Of a stretch of 64,000 nt of DNA, positions 1 to 8,421 are shown in pieces (the first letter of the stretch is position 1; each line of letters begins with the position of its first letter). The stretch comes from Clostridium sp. AM22-11AC (lineage in GTDB: Bacteria; Bacillota; Clostridia; Lachnospirales; Lachnospiraceae). A program made the translations under genes and the position numbers. Location of the stretch: positions 124,001 to 188,000 of the forward strand of contig NZ_QUCM01000004.1 of assembly GCF_003473545.1 (NCBI RefSeq). The letters run 5' to 3'. The notes below the pieces were generated by a model, which had not been told where the DNA came from, made no database searches, and was given only the letters and a program-made list of their open reading frames with translations.

Positions 1-627
1 TTCCCGGTTGGATAAAAAGCCGCACTCTGCAATGACAATGGGTTCTTTCACATGAAGGAGGAGATAATAATTATCGTTGGCTTTTGCCTGCCTTTTATTA
101 CTATCTCCTAAAACATAGTCAAACCGTTTCTGCAAACTTTCTGCCAGTTTCTTTCCCCGGACAGAAGTCTTATAATAAAATACCTGTCCGCCCCGGATGG
201 CCTCTTCATGGTAGCTGTTTTGATGGATACTGATCACCAGATCCGGCTTTGCCTCTTCGATCAGCTGGCAGCGCTTTTTCATATCCGCCATTTTTTTATG
301 AGTATCTTTGCTGGAATACAGCCCGGTATCCACATCTCTGGTAAGTACCACCTTTACATCCGAAGCCTCCAAATACGTTTTCAGCTTTTTAGCCACTGCC
401 AGATTAATATCTTTTTCCAGCTGACCATCGATCCCTACTTTTCCGGGATCTGTGCCCCCGTGTCCCGGATCAATTACAACAACCGCCTGTTTTTGCTCTC
501 CGGGTCCATTTTCTGACTGTATATACTGCATCCCGGCTGCCGCCAGTCCTCCTGCCTGCCAGGATAAAAAAGCAACGGTTCCAAGAAGGACTACTCCCAT
601 AAGCAGCTGATAAGGAGACTGTTTCAT
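1..627 (-). CDS. N-acetylmuramoyl-L-alanine amidase (Amidase_3), partial
   Basis: A zinc-dependent cell-wall amidase that cleaves the bond between muramic acid and L-alanine. The start codon is at 627 and the reading frame runs off the window edge after 209 codons. An N-terminal hydrophobic segment (about residues 8-33) is a signal anchor or signal peptide. The Amidase_3 zinc and catalytic residues are visible in order: IDPGHGG with its His, a Glu in QLEKDIN, the His of ISIHQNSY, and the Glu of IAECGFLSN near the window edge. Length and layout resemble CwlD/AmiC-type amidases that act outside the membrane. Family assignment is firm; the exact role (spore cortex or vegetative wall turnover) is not decided by the sequence. 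Confidence 0.9.
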   Translation of the reverse strand, partial: MKQSPYQLLMGVVLLGTVAFLSWQAGGLAAAGMQYIQSENGPGEQKQAVVVIDPGHGGTDPGKVGIDGQLEKDINLAVAKKLKTYLEASDVKVVLTRDVDTGLYSSKDTHKKMADMKKRCQLIEEAKPDLVISIHQNSYHEEAIRGGQVFYYKTSVRGKKLAESLQKRFDYVLGDSNKRQAKANDNYYLLLHVKEPIVIAECGFLSNRE

Positions 628-713
628 GTTCCAGACCTGCTACCTTCTTTTTATCCAGTATATTCCCTTTTTCCTGAAATCAGTCAAAAATCCGGCCGGA
701 GAATAATTAACGA

Positions 714-2210
714 TCAATTTACTTCCAGATAGTTATAATCCTTTACTGCATCATCTACAATGTATTCCAGATATTCAAACAGCACCATAGGATAACAATA
801 TTCCTGCCACATCTTATATGCAGGTGTTGTCGTAGCCTCTTTTACCACTTCATAGGCTTTTCCACCATAGCAGGCTGCATTTAACTGTGCATATACCTCG
901 GACATCTGCTCCTTCTGACGCTGGGTCAGTTTTACAAAAAGATCGCCTGTTTCCTCTTCCTCAGAGTCCTTCATTGCATCATAAGACTGGTTATAAAAAA
1001 TGGTCCTTAATGCAGCCGGCGCATAGGTATTAAAATTCAACAGGTTCTCGTCTGTACTTTTATGCTTTCTGGCCCATTTTTCCATATCTACCTGTTGTGT
1101 GTGATAGGAAAAGCTTTCATCATCCCGGTATTCCAGCGCTCCGTACTGGCAGGGAGGTGTAGAAAGGGAACTGGTAACAATCTCATAAATACCTCTGTCT
1201 TCCTCATTCCTCATATAATGCTGTACATGGAGATGGCCGCTTAAAAACAACGGTACATTTTCCTCTTCCAGACGGTTTACCAGTTCTTCACTGTGTTCAA
1301 TGGTGCAGTCTTCCACATAGATCTTACTTTCGTCTAACAGGTTGTGATGGGCAACAGGAAGAAGGATCACACCGTCATCCCAGGCTTCATCTAACTGGTC
1401 GTCGATCCAGTCATAGGTCTCTGTTTTTATCATTCCCCCCACTTTATTCGTAGGACTGTACTGACAGCTGTCCAGCATTAAAAGGCGCATATCCGGTCCA
1501 AGATCATAAGTATAACTTAGGGAAGCCGGATCCCTGCTCAGTGCCTCATCGTATCCAAAATCATTGTAGATCTCTGCAAACTCATTGGCAGAAACTGCCT
1601 CTGCCATCTGTCTTGACCTTCCATCAAAAGAAGCTGCATTCCTGTTATTGATATCGTGATTTCCCGGAATAACCACCACCTGGATCCCGTCTTTTTCCAC
1701 CTGTTCCAGCTTCTTAGCCAGCTCCTTATGGCTTTCTTTTTCTCCGTTTAAAGTCAGATCCCCGCTTAAAATGATCACGTCCGGAGAAAGAGCTTCTACC
1801 TGTTCAAAAGCAGCGTCTGTGATCTCCCACACATAGTTGGTCAGTTTTCCGTCCCCATGTTCTACCATGTACTGAAATTCTTCCCCTTTATCTGTAAGGG
1901 AATCTGCCAGATAATGAATATCCGTCATCAGGACAATGCGCTTTCCGTTTTTCATCGGTTCCGCTTTTGTCTCTTTTTCCCCGTGTGGAAATGGTTCTAT
2001 ATCTTCCGGATGGGCATCGGTTGGTTTCTCCGTTTCTTCTTCTGTCTCTCCGGTGGGCTGTTGTTTTGTTTCATCTTTTGTCTCTGTTTCTGCCTGGGAA
2101 GCATTTGCAGGCTGTGTTTCCTTATTTCCCGGATACAGGCTGCATCCGGCCGCAGACATGCAAAAAGCAGACAGCAGCGCTGCCGTCATTATAAGTCTCT
2201 TCTTTTTCAT
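714..2210 (-). CDS. Metallophosphoesterase lipoprotein
   Basis: A 498-residue calcineurin-like phosphoesterase predicted to sit outside the cell as a lipoprotein: the signal peptide ends in a lipobox SAAGC with the lipidated Cys at residue 23. An acidic, Thr/Glu-rich linker (about 30-85) follows, then the phosphoesterase core with DIHY (97-100), SGD near 150, GNHD near 184 and GHLH near 328. These are the metal-binding motifs of the family, so activity is likely; the substrate is unknown. The start at 2210 has AGAGGG upstream. It lies 50 bp downstream of the GH18 gene on the same strand and may be read with it if the hairpin between them does not stop transcription. Confidence 0.85.
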   Translation of the reverse strand: MKKKRLIMTAALLSAFCMSAAGCSLYPGNKETQPANASQAETETKDETKQQPTGETEEETEKPTDAHPEDIEPFPHGEKETKAEPMKNGKRIVLMTDIHYLADSLTDKGEEFQYMVEHGDGKLTNYVWEITDAAFEQVEALSPDVIILSGDLTLNGEKESHKELAKKLEQVEKDGIQVVVIPGNHDINNRNAASFDGRSRQMAEAVSANEFAEIYNDFGYDEALSRDPASLSYTYDLGPDMRLLMLDSCQYSPTNKVGGMIKTETYDWIDDQLDEAWDDGVILLPVAHHNLLDESKIYVEDCTIEHSEELVNRLEEENVPLFLSGHLHVQHYMRNEEDRGIYEIVTSSLSTPPCQYGALEYRDDESFSYHTQQVDMEKWARKHKSTDENLLNFNTYAPAALRTIFYNQSYDAMKDSEEEETGDLFVKLTQRQKEQMSEVYAQLNAACYGGKAYEVVKEATTTPAYKMWQEYCYPMVLFEYLEYIVDDAVKDYNYLEVN

Positions 2211-2230
2211 CCTTCATCCCTCTATTTCCT

Positions 2231-2260
2231 GTAGCAGTTCAGTCATGGCTGAACTGCTAC
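2231..2260 (-). terminator. Perfect 12-bp hairpin between GH18 and phosphoesterase genes
   Basis: A 12-bp perfect stem (GTAGCAGTTCAG / CTGAACTGCTAC) with a 6-base loop starts at the stop codon of the GH18 gene. No U-run follows on the minus strand, so it may be an RNA stabiliser or partial terminator rather than a strong intrinsic terminator. Confidence 0.5.
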
Positions 2261-3969
2261 TATTTTACTTCATCCATAATCGTCCAGATATCCGCTGTCT
2301 CAAATCCCAGCTTCCAGCAGGCAATTCCCGCCAGGTCATACTGATTGACCAGGTCTTTTTTCAGTCCCAGGGACTTTGCCTCTTCCATCCAGATCTTCTG
2401 GACCCCGTTTTCATTTTCAATTTCACCATAGTACTGGCCTACCTTGTCCTGCCAGGTCAGTTCTACATTATTTTCATCTACCCATTTTTTGGCAGCTGTC
2501 ATTCCATAGGCCTTTGATGTAGTCTTTCCGTCTTTTTCCGTCCACACTCTTGTATAGAAGGGAACACTGTTGATCAGTTTTTCCTTTGGAACTTCCTTAA
2601 GTGTGCCGGTAATACCATTTTCCACATAGGAAATGGAAGCAACGGAACCTGCATCTCCTCCTGCAAAATGCTCATCATATCCCATGACGATCACATAATC
2701 AGCCACGATTCCCTGTTCTTTCCGGTTGTAGAATGCACTGTAAACAGCAGGAACATAATCATCTACTGACAGAACCAGTCCCTTCTGTCTGCATGATACG
2801 GACATTTCACGGATAAACTGTACATAGTGAGGACCTGCTGAGGATTTCAGGCTTTCAAAATCCAGGTTAAAACCGTCAAAGCCATAGGTATCTGCCTCTT
2901 TCATCAGATTTTCGATCAGCTTTTTTCTGGTCGCAGTAGAAGAAAACAATTTGCCGGAGTCTACATTTTTCACGCTTTCTTCTGTACTGATATTGTCAAA
3001 CATGGCCCATACCTGAATTCCTAAAGCATGTGCCTTATCTACATAATCCTTGCTTGCAAGGGACGTATAATTGCCCTCGTTGTCTGTTATATTAAACCAG
3101 GTAGGCACGATTACATTCATACCCTGGGCCGTATCTGCAACCTTGTCAAAGGTAGCATTTGCATCCTTTGTTGTCACCTGATGAAAGCCCAGACGTACTT
3201 TTCCATCCATGGAAATGTTTGTATACACAGGCGCATTAAATTCGCTGACCGGTGTTTCTTCCTCCACTTTGCTTAAACGGCTGTTTGGCACATAGCCCAT
3301 ATAACCATCTTCTGTGCGCACTTTAGACCATTTATCCATCTGCTCTAAGATCTGCACAGAGGTTCCCTTTTCTTCTGTATTGATGATCTCACTGCGGATA
3401 CCACCTTTTATCCGAAGAGCTGTTTTATGACGGAGTGTGGCTGTCTCATATGTATCCCAGTCCGTATCAATGAAAACTCTTTTGATCTCACTGGTAGCAA
3501 AAGCCTCTTCCCGGATATCCGTATAATTTTTCACAAGCCCTAAAGAAAGATAGGTTTCCCCGTCCTTTTCTTTTAAAAGAGGCCCTGCTTCCCCTTCTGT
3601 GGACTCATCCGCATAGACGATCTCCTCCGGAAGGGCATAAACTAAAAGTTTCTCCCCGTCATCCCAGTAAAAACGCTGGTTTACATAGTCATCCACCCAG
3701 TCTACCGGCAGATATACCTGTCCATCCTCGTAAATACCTTTTGCTTCCTGAAGCTCGTTATCTAAGATCAGAGCCACCTGATTCCCTTTGATCTGGAAAA
3801 CATCCCGCTTATCTGCCATCACCGTTCCCGGTTTTAAATATTTTCCATATAAAAATCCGGCTCCACAGCCTGCTGCAAGAAATATAAAACCTGCAAGCAA
3901 CGCCGGTCCGCAGCCGCCTTTTTTTCTTCTGGTACGTTTTCTGCTTCGTCCTGTTGGTCTGTTCTGCAT
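2260..3969 (-). CDS. GH18 glycoside hydrolase with SH3 domain (YaaH/YdhD-like)
   Basis: 569 residues. A basic N-terminus and one membrane segment (about 18-40) anchor it outside the cell. Next comes a region like the copper-amine-oxidase N-terminal 'stalk' domain (about 60-115), an SH3b cell-wall-binding domain (about 175-225), and a GH18 barrel (about 240-560). The GH18 signature DGFNLDFE near residue 365 contains the catalytic Glu, so an active enzyme that cleaves peptidoglycan or chitin-like chains is expected. Spore germination hydrolases such as YaaH share this fold, but a vegetative role is equally possible. The start at 3969 has AAGGGA before it. Confidence 0.85.
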   Translation of the reverse strand: MQNRPTGRSRKRTRRKKGGCGPALLAGFIFLAAGCGAGFLYGKYLKPGTVMADKRDVFQIKGNQVALILDNELQEAKGIYEDGQVYLPVDWVDDYVNQRFYWDDGEKLLVYALPEEIVYADESTEGEAGPLLKEKDGETYLSLGLVKNYTDIREEAFATSEIKRVFIDTDWDTYETATLRHKTALRIKGGIRSEIINTEEKGTSVQILEQMDKWSKVRTEDGYMGYVPNSRLSKVEEETPVSEFNAPVYTNISMDGKVRLGFHQVTTKDANATFDKVADTAQGMNVIVPTWFNITDNEGNYTSLASKDYVDKAHALGIQVWAMFDNISTEESVKNVDSGKLFSSTATRKKLIENLMKEADTYGFDGFNLDFESLKSSAGPHYVQFIREMSVSCRQKGLVLSVDDYVPAVYSAFYNRKEQGIVADYVIVMGYDEHFAGGDAGSVASISYVENGITGTLKEVPKEKLINSVPFYTRVWTEKDGKTTSKAYGMTAAKKWVDENNVELTWQDKVGQYYGEIENENGVQKIWMEEAKSLGLKKDLVNQYDLAGIACWKLGFETADIWTIMDEVK

Positions 3970-4134
3970 ATCTTTTCCCTTTTCATTCTGTATGTACTCT
4001 CAAAACCCTTACTGCCGTACTTTTATCTGTTCTGCTATATTTCCAACTATTATGCAGTTTATCACTTATTTTTAAACGTAACAACTATATATCAGAAAAC
4101 TTTAAACGTTTTGAAACCATTTCCCGGTACAAAA

Positions 4135-4210
4135 AAATACCCGGTGGACAGCCATATTTGCTTGCAGGCCGAGATGGTTATTTTCTCGATTTACTGTCCA
4201 CCGGATATTT
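4135..4210 (-). terminator. Branched terminator after the 86-residue gene
   Basis: An 11-bp perfect stem (CCGGTGGACAG at 4141-4151 with CTGTCCACCGG at 4194-4204) is followed on the minus strand by a run of seven U. The 42-nt loop folds further: CGAGA/TCTCG (4170-4188) and a weak GCC/GGC pair (4151-4169). The 3' end is therefore more elaborate than a simple terminator hairpin. Confidence 0.65.
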
Positions 4211-4230
4211 TATCTTTTTATCTTTTTCTT

Positions 4231-4491
4231 TTATTTTCTCTTTTTCTTTTGATCTTCTGAAAGATATACCTTATCAAAACGGATCTCTTTTAAACCGCCT
4301 TTATCGGAACAGACATAGTCTCCCATATAAAAGGCTCCGTCTTCTCCCACATCAAAGATCCTGGTCCAGTCTGCTTCCCTGCATTCTTTTCCGTCAATGA
4401 TAATAGGGATCCCCCGTTTCTTAAAACGTTTTAAACCATCCAGGTAATCTTTTCGATGTCTTGCATCTTCATTTCTTTTCTTGCTTTTCAT
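4231..4491 (-). CDS. Hypothetical protein, 86 aa
   Basis: A small soluble protein with a charged N-terminus (KSKKRNEDARHRKDYLDGL), a short beta-like stretch (GIPIIIDGKEC) and a Lys-rich tail. I do not recognise a named family. I place the start at the ATG at 4491, about 10 nt after GGGGG; an upstream in-frame GTG at 4509 is an alternative. It sits 81 bp downstream of the TadZ/CpaE-like gene and is followed by a strong terminator, so it is probably the last gene of the kinase/ATPase operon. Confidence 0.65.
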   Translation of the reverse strand: MKSKKRNEDARHRKDYLDGLKRFKKRGIPIIIDGKECREADWTRIFDVGEDGAFYMGDYVCSDKGGLKEIRFDKVYLSEDQKKKRK

Positions 4492-4572
4492 ACTGTAACT
4501 TTCCCCCACCAGACCGCATCCTGTTTCGGAGGCCCTGTGACATATATCTTCCAGGATACGGCCAGTTTTCTT

Positions 4573-5160
4573 TTATACCAATATATCCGCAAACCATTCC
4601 ATGGTCTGAATGTCCACTGAAAATGCATCTACTGAAAGAGGGATCCGTTTCACAGAAAGGCGAAACTGTCTTTCTATTTCTTTTCTCACGATCTCGCTGC
4701 CAAAAGCAGTCAGGCAGATCCAGTCTTTTCCCGTTTTTTCCTTTTCTGTAAACAGCCCCAAAAATGACTCCAGTTTCCATTCTGACAGGTCTGCGATCAG
4801 GATCTTTTCAGAGCACCGAAGCCACTCCGGAAAGACCTCATCTCTCACTTCTCCAAAGTCAATGAGGATCTCCTGATATTTTTTTTCCATACACGCAGCC
4901 AGTACCTCCGGTCCGCCCTGACAATAAAAATCCACCTCCAGGACCCGGAAAGGTTCTTTCTTAAAGCGGCCTCCTTCTTTTCCGGAAGCCTCCAGAAAAT
5001 TTCTCATCCGTTCTGTATCCTTATGGGAATTCCACTGGATCACAGCTGTTTTCCTCTGTTTCCAGCTGCAAAAATAATTAGCCGCCCGGATACTGAAATG
5101 AGTTACCCCGGTTCCCCTTCCAGCTCCTATGATCCCGGTTACTTTTACTGTCGAAACCAC
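4573..5160 (-). CDS. TadZ/CpaE-like degenerate P-loop protein
   Basis: 195 residues resembling the MinD/CpaE/TadZ family of P-loop ATPases. The N-terminus carries GIIGAGRGTGVTHFS, in the position of a Walker A loop but lacking both lysines, so ATP hydrolysis is doubtful. I choose the GTG at 5160: AGGAG lies 6 nt upstream inside the end of the kinase gene, and the two genes overlap by 16 nt, which implies translational coupling. The kinase gene upstream ends in a similar Walker-A-like domain (PGAGATHLA), so the two proteins may pair. TadZ/CpaE proteins usually position pili, but no Tad pilus genes are present here, so the role is open. Confidence 0.65.
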   Translation of the reverse strand: MVSTVKVTGIIGAGRGTGVTHFSIRAANYFCSWKQRKTAVIQWNSHKDTERMRNFLEASGKEGGRFKKEPFRVLEVDFYCQGGPEVLAACMEKKYQEILIDFGEVRDEVFPEWLRCSEKILIADLSEWKLESFLGLFTEKEKTGKDWICLTAFGSEIVRKEIERQFRLSVKRIPLSVDAFSVDIQTMEWFADILV

Positions 5161-6557
5161 GAAAATCTCCTTTTTTTCATGCTCTGCTTTTTTTCCGCTT
5201 TCTGTATACAATCCCAGAGAGATCTTAAAAAGCTGACTCCCTCTGCTCCAGGTTCAAAAGGGCTTATGTATTCCGGCTCCAGAAAAAGAAAGGGCTTATG
5301 CCCCAAAGTCATATCTTTATTCTTCTTTCCCCGGGCATGCCGCCAGACAAGAGCCATCGGGCCCATATTTTCTTCTTTCGATCCGGTCATCTTCTCCAAC
5401 ATCATTTTTGCCTTCCCGTACTCCCACAGGTTTTCACTGATCACTGCCGTAAGAAAATGATCCTTCTCTTTTAATGTCTGTCCTGCCTCTTCCCAGTTTG
5501 TGCCAAAATCTTTTATAACCACTTCAAACTCTGTATTTGTATCCAGCTTCACAGCCGGACCGTACCAGGGTTTCATAAGACATCCCTGAATATGATAGAT
5601 ACCACGGCCATCAATCCGCGCCCCGCCTGTACTTTCTGCCATGCGCCTTACTGCTCCTGTTTGATTTCTTTCTTCATACAGGACTTTTATCCCCATTTTG
5701 GTAAGATAGACGCAAAGGCCAAAAGCCAGATGGGTAGCTCCGGCTCCCGGTGTACTGCCTGCGATCACAATATTCAGAGATGATACCGCATTATTATCTG
5801 CGCTGATCAGGCGCCCGCCCCGTACAGAACGCTCCAGTGCCAGTTCCAGTTCTTTTGCTGATGGATAGCGCTTTGTTCTGTCTGGTTCCATACATTTTTT
5901 AATGATGTTCTGAAGCGGCCCTGATACTGTGATCCCACAGTCTGTTTCTGCCCCTGCTTTCAGGGTTCCGTATAGCATAAACCGGAGGATGGCACCAATG
6001 GCATAAATATCCGTCCTTTGGTCTAAAAGCTGGTCAGTTGTATATAGTTCAGGTGCTGCGCAGCCTGCAGTACCATACCGTTCTTTTCTTAAACTGGCGC
6101 TGTCGCTGTCTCCGGCATGGTCAAAATCGATCAGCTGTACCGTGCCTTTCCAGATCATCAGATTTTTCGGTTGTAGATCTAAATGTAATATGGGTTTATC
6201 ACAAGAATGATGTAAATATTCAACTAATGAACAGATCTGCCGCCCATAGCGAACGGCTTCTGCTTCCTGAAATGGTCCCTGATCTTGGATTAGGTCATAC
6301 AGAGAATTGCCTTCAAGATATTCCTCAATAAGATAAAAGTAGTGGCTGTCCTCTTCCAGATCATAAACCAGTGGGATCCCCGGATACTTAAGTTCTTTAA
6401 GCACCAACGCTTCTCTTCTGAATTCTTCGTAATCTTTATGCGTTTTCGGTACGCACTTAATGGCCCGGTACTCGTTTAATCCCAGGTGAACTGCTTTCCA
6501 TACAGTTCCCGTGCGTCCTGCTCCCACTGTTTGAATCAGCCGGTATTTTCCAAACAG
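5145..6557 (-). CDS. Ser/Thr protein kinase fused to a MinD/TadZ-like domain
   Basis: The N-terminal half is a eukaryotic-type protein kinase: Gly-loop GAGRTGTVW, the ATP-binding Lys in AIKCV, an alpha-C Glu (FRREALVL), catalytic loop HLDLQPKN (HRD changed to HLD) and metal loop DFD in place of DFG. The C-terminal half (about 240-465) starts with IVIAGSTPGAGATHLAFG, a lysine-less Walker-A-like loop. No transmembrane segment or PASTA domain is present, so it is probably cytoplasmic. The usual kinase start sequence (FGKYRLIQTV) is encoded upstream of the first conventional start (GTG, 6527). The only likely start covering it is a CTG at 6557, close behind AAGGGAG. Confidence 0.75.
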   Translation of the reverse strand: MFGKYRLIQTVGAGRTGTVWKAVHLGLNEYRAIKCVPKTHKDYEEFRREALVLKELKYPGIPLVYDLEEDSHYFYLIEEYLEGNSLYDLIQDQGPFQEAEAVRYGRQICSLVEYLHHSCDKPILHLDLQPKNLMIWKGTVQLIDFDHAGDSDSASLRKERYGTAGCAAPELYTTDQLLDQRTDIYAIGAILRFMLYGTLKAGAETDCGITVSGPLQNIIKKCMEPDRTKRYPSAKELELALERSVRGGRLISADNNAVSSLNIVIAGSTPGAGATHLAFGLCVYLTKMGIKVLYEERNQTGAVRRMAESTGGARIDGRGIYHIQGCLMKPWYGPAVKLDTNTEFEVVIKDFGTNWEEAGQTLKEKDHFLTAVISENLWEYGKAKMMLEKMTGSKEENMGPMALVWRHARGKKNKDMTLGHKPFLFLEPEYISPFEPGAEGVSFLRSLWDCIQKAEKKQSMKKRRFSWFRQ

Positions 6558-6933
6558 GATCTCCCTTTCGTTTCACCTCTCTTTCGTTACAATATCATCT
6601 CCTTTGGCTATCTTATCTGATAAGCTGTTACTTGTCTATGGTCTATATAATGACTACACATATAGCTGGGACATGGTGTATACATCTTTTCATTCACATT
6701 CTTTCTTAGAAGTCAAAGAAAAACGCCATTTCCTGTGTTTTTTCTTTTATCTTCTGCTCATATAGCTCATTTCTGTTGATAAATGCACACTAAAAATTTT
6801 AAATATATATTATTGATATTTAATTGATATTTCCACCCATTATGTAGTATATTCTAATTGTAGAAGTTTATCTTCATAACACGTGGCACTAAAACACACG
6901 ACAAAACACAAAGAGAACAGGAAGTGATCCTAT
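6558..6933 (+). other. AT-rich intergenic region between kinase and mecA
   Basis: 376 bp between divergent genes with no credible coding sequence. It holds the probable promoters of both transcription units. Apart from the mecA promoter candidate I see no conserved RNA element. Confidence 0.6.
6824..6853 (+). promoter_or_regulatory. Promoter candidate of mecA
   Basis: TTGATA at 6824-6829 and TATATT at 6848-6853 with an 18-bp spacer, about 80 bp before the mecA start. The setting is AT-rich, so chance matches are possible. Confidence 0.45.
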
Positions 6934-7683
6934 ATGAAAATAGAACGAATTAGTGACAATCAGATACGCTGCACCCTGACAAGCTTAGATCTAAGCTCAC
7001 GGGGGATCAATCTGGCGGAACTGGCTTATGGCTCTGAAAAGGCCAGAAACCTGTTCCGTGAAATGATCCAGCAGGCAGCACAGGAAGTTGGGTTTGAAGC
7101 GGAAGATATTCCGTTAATGGTAGAAGCCATTCCTCTGTCTTCCGAAAGCATTATGCTTATTGTGACAAAAGTAGAAGATCCGGAAGAGTTAGATACCCGC
7201 TTCTCCAAGTTTTCTCCTTTTGCAGAAGCAGAGTCAGAAAATCTCCTTTCCCAGCTGGCAGATGAATTTCTGGAAGGCGCCGGTGACCTGGCTAAACTTC
7301 TGGGACAAAACGGAACAGAGGAACTTAAGGCAAATGTAAATACAGCTGCCGAAAACACAGGAACAGAGAATGCAAAAGCTCCACAGATCCAACTGCGCAC
7401 TTTCCGTTTTGACAGTCTGGATCAGATCAGTGAAGCTGCAAAAGCTGCCGAAGACAGCTGTGATGACATTCACAACGCACTTTATAAAAAACCATCCACC
7501 CGTCAGTATTATCTGGTATTAAATAATAAGGACTGCAATGAACTGGATTTCTCCAGAGTCTGCAACGTGCTGGCTGAATATGCGGCCAAACTGCCAAATG
7601 AATATGCGGGAGAAGCCTATTACAAAGAACATTATGAATTAATGATCGGAGAAAAGGCTTTGCAGAAACTAAAAAATCTGTAA
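6934..7683 (+). CDS. mecA: Adaptor protein MecA
   Basis: 249 residues matching MecA, the adaptor that delivers substrates such as ComK to the ClpC/ClpP protease. The N-terminal substrate-binding region begins MKIERISDNQIRCTLTSLDL, a typical MecA start. A Glu/Ala-rich linker (about 105-150) leads to the C-terminal ClpC-binding domain. AGGAAG lies upstream of the start. It is a single-gene unit followed by a 20-bp palindromic terminator shared with the convergent GntR gene. Confidence 0.9.
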   Translation: MKIERISDNQIRCTLTSLDLSSRGINLAELAYGSEKARNLFREMIQQAAQEVGFEAEDIPLMVEAIPLSSESIMLIVTKVEDPEELDTRFSKFSPFAEAESENLLSQLADEFLEGAGDLAKLLGQNGTEELKANVNTAAENTGTENAKAPQIQLRTFRFDSLDQISEAAKAAEDSCDDIHNALYKKPSTRQYYLVLNNKDCNELDFSRVCNVLAEYAAKLPNEYAGEAYYKEHYELMIGEKALQKLKNL

Positions 7684-7690
7684 AAATTAA

Positions 7691-7710
7691 CGCCCCGGAT
7701 ATCCGGGGCG
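7691..7710. terminator. Bidirectional terminator between mecA and GntR gene
   Basis: A perfect 20-bp GC-rich palindrome (CGCCCCGGATATCCGGGGCG) lies between the two convergent stop codons, with T-rich sequence on the mecA side. Confidence 0.75.
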
Positions 7711-7717
7711 CGTTTGT

Positions 7718-8395
7718 TTATTTGAAATAATCCGGGAATTCCTGACGGAATTTTCCTTCATTTAACTGCCACCGGCTCAAATGCTTTTCCATCTGGGCCA
7801 TGGCATTTTCTTTTTTATGCTCGGCAATAAACTGGATAATTTTCCTGTGATCTTCGATAATGGTATTATCTTTCACTGTATTTACAGAAAGGCTGCGGAT
7901 ACGGTCATAGTGGATAGCCAGTTTCTGGCACATACCATAAGTCAGTTCTCTGTGGCAGATCATAAACAGCTTATGATGCATCTCATCATCTAACTGCATT
8001 ACCATTTCCGGCCGGGAATTTTCCATATAAAATTCCTGCAGTCCTACATTTTCCTGCAGCCATTTTATATCTTCTTCGGTTGCCATTTCACAGCACATTC
8101 CCGCGATCTGCTTTTCTAAAAGCACACGCAGGGAACGGGCTTCTTCTACCAGTTCCACATCGATTGGCGCAATGCGCATACCGCGTTGGGGGAATATTTC
8201 TATAATACGTGACTCTTCGCTTAACTGGATCACCGCCTCCCGCACAGGAGTCCGGCTAACGCCTATTTTTGCCGCAAATTCCATATCATTAAAGGCTTCA
8301 CCTGGCTTTAATTCCAGAGAAATAACCTGTTCCCGTATCATACGGTATGCGTATTCCCTGGCTGTTTCTCCTGATCTTTTTCCCTGTGCGTTCAT
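7718..8395 (-). CDS. GntR (FadR-type) transcriptional regulator, probably of uxuA
   Basis: 225 residues with an N-terminal winged helix (about 10-75, with GVSRTPVREAVIQL as the recognition region) and a C-terminal all-helical FadR/FCD ligand domain. The ATG at 8395 has AGGAG 9 nt upstream and fits the family length. The gene follows uxuA by 26 bp in the same direction, so it is co-transcribed and probably controls that gene in response to hexuronate metabolites, as UxuR-type FadR regulators do. A repeated 10-bp element over the uxuA promoter is a likely target. Confidence 0.8.
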   Translation of the reverse strand: MNAQGKRSGETAREYAYRMIREQVISLELKPGEAFNDMEFAAKIGVSRTPVREAVIQLSEESRIIEIFPQRGMRIAPIDVELVEEARSLRVLLEKQIAGMCCEMATEEDIKWLQENVGLQEFYMENSRPEMVMQLDDEMHHKLFMICHRELTYGMCQKLAIHYDRIRSLSVNTVKDNTIIEDHRKIIQFIAEHKKENAMAQMEKHLSRWQLNEGKFRQEFPDYFK

Positions 8396-8421
8396 GGTTT
8401 CATTTCTCCTGTTTTCTGCTT

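Noticed and set aside
4469..4780. 103-codon minus-strand frame overlapping the TadZ/CpaE-like gene
   Set aside because: It is out of frame with two better-supported genes and has a low-complexity basic composition.
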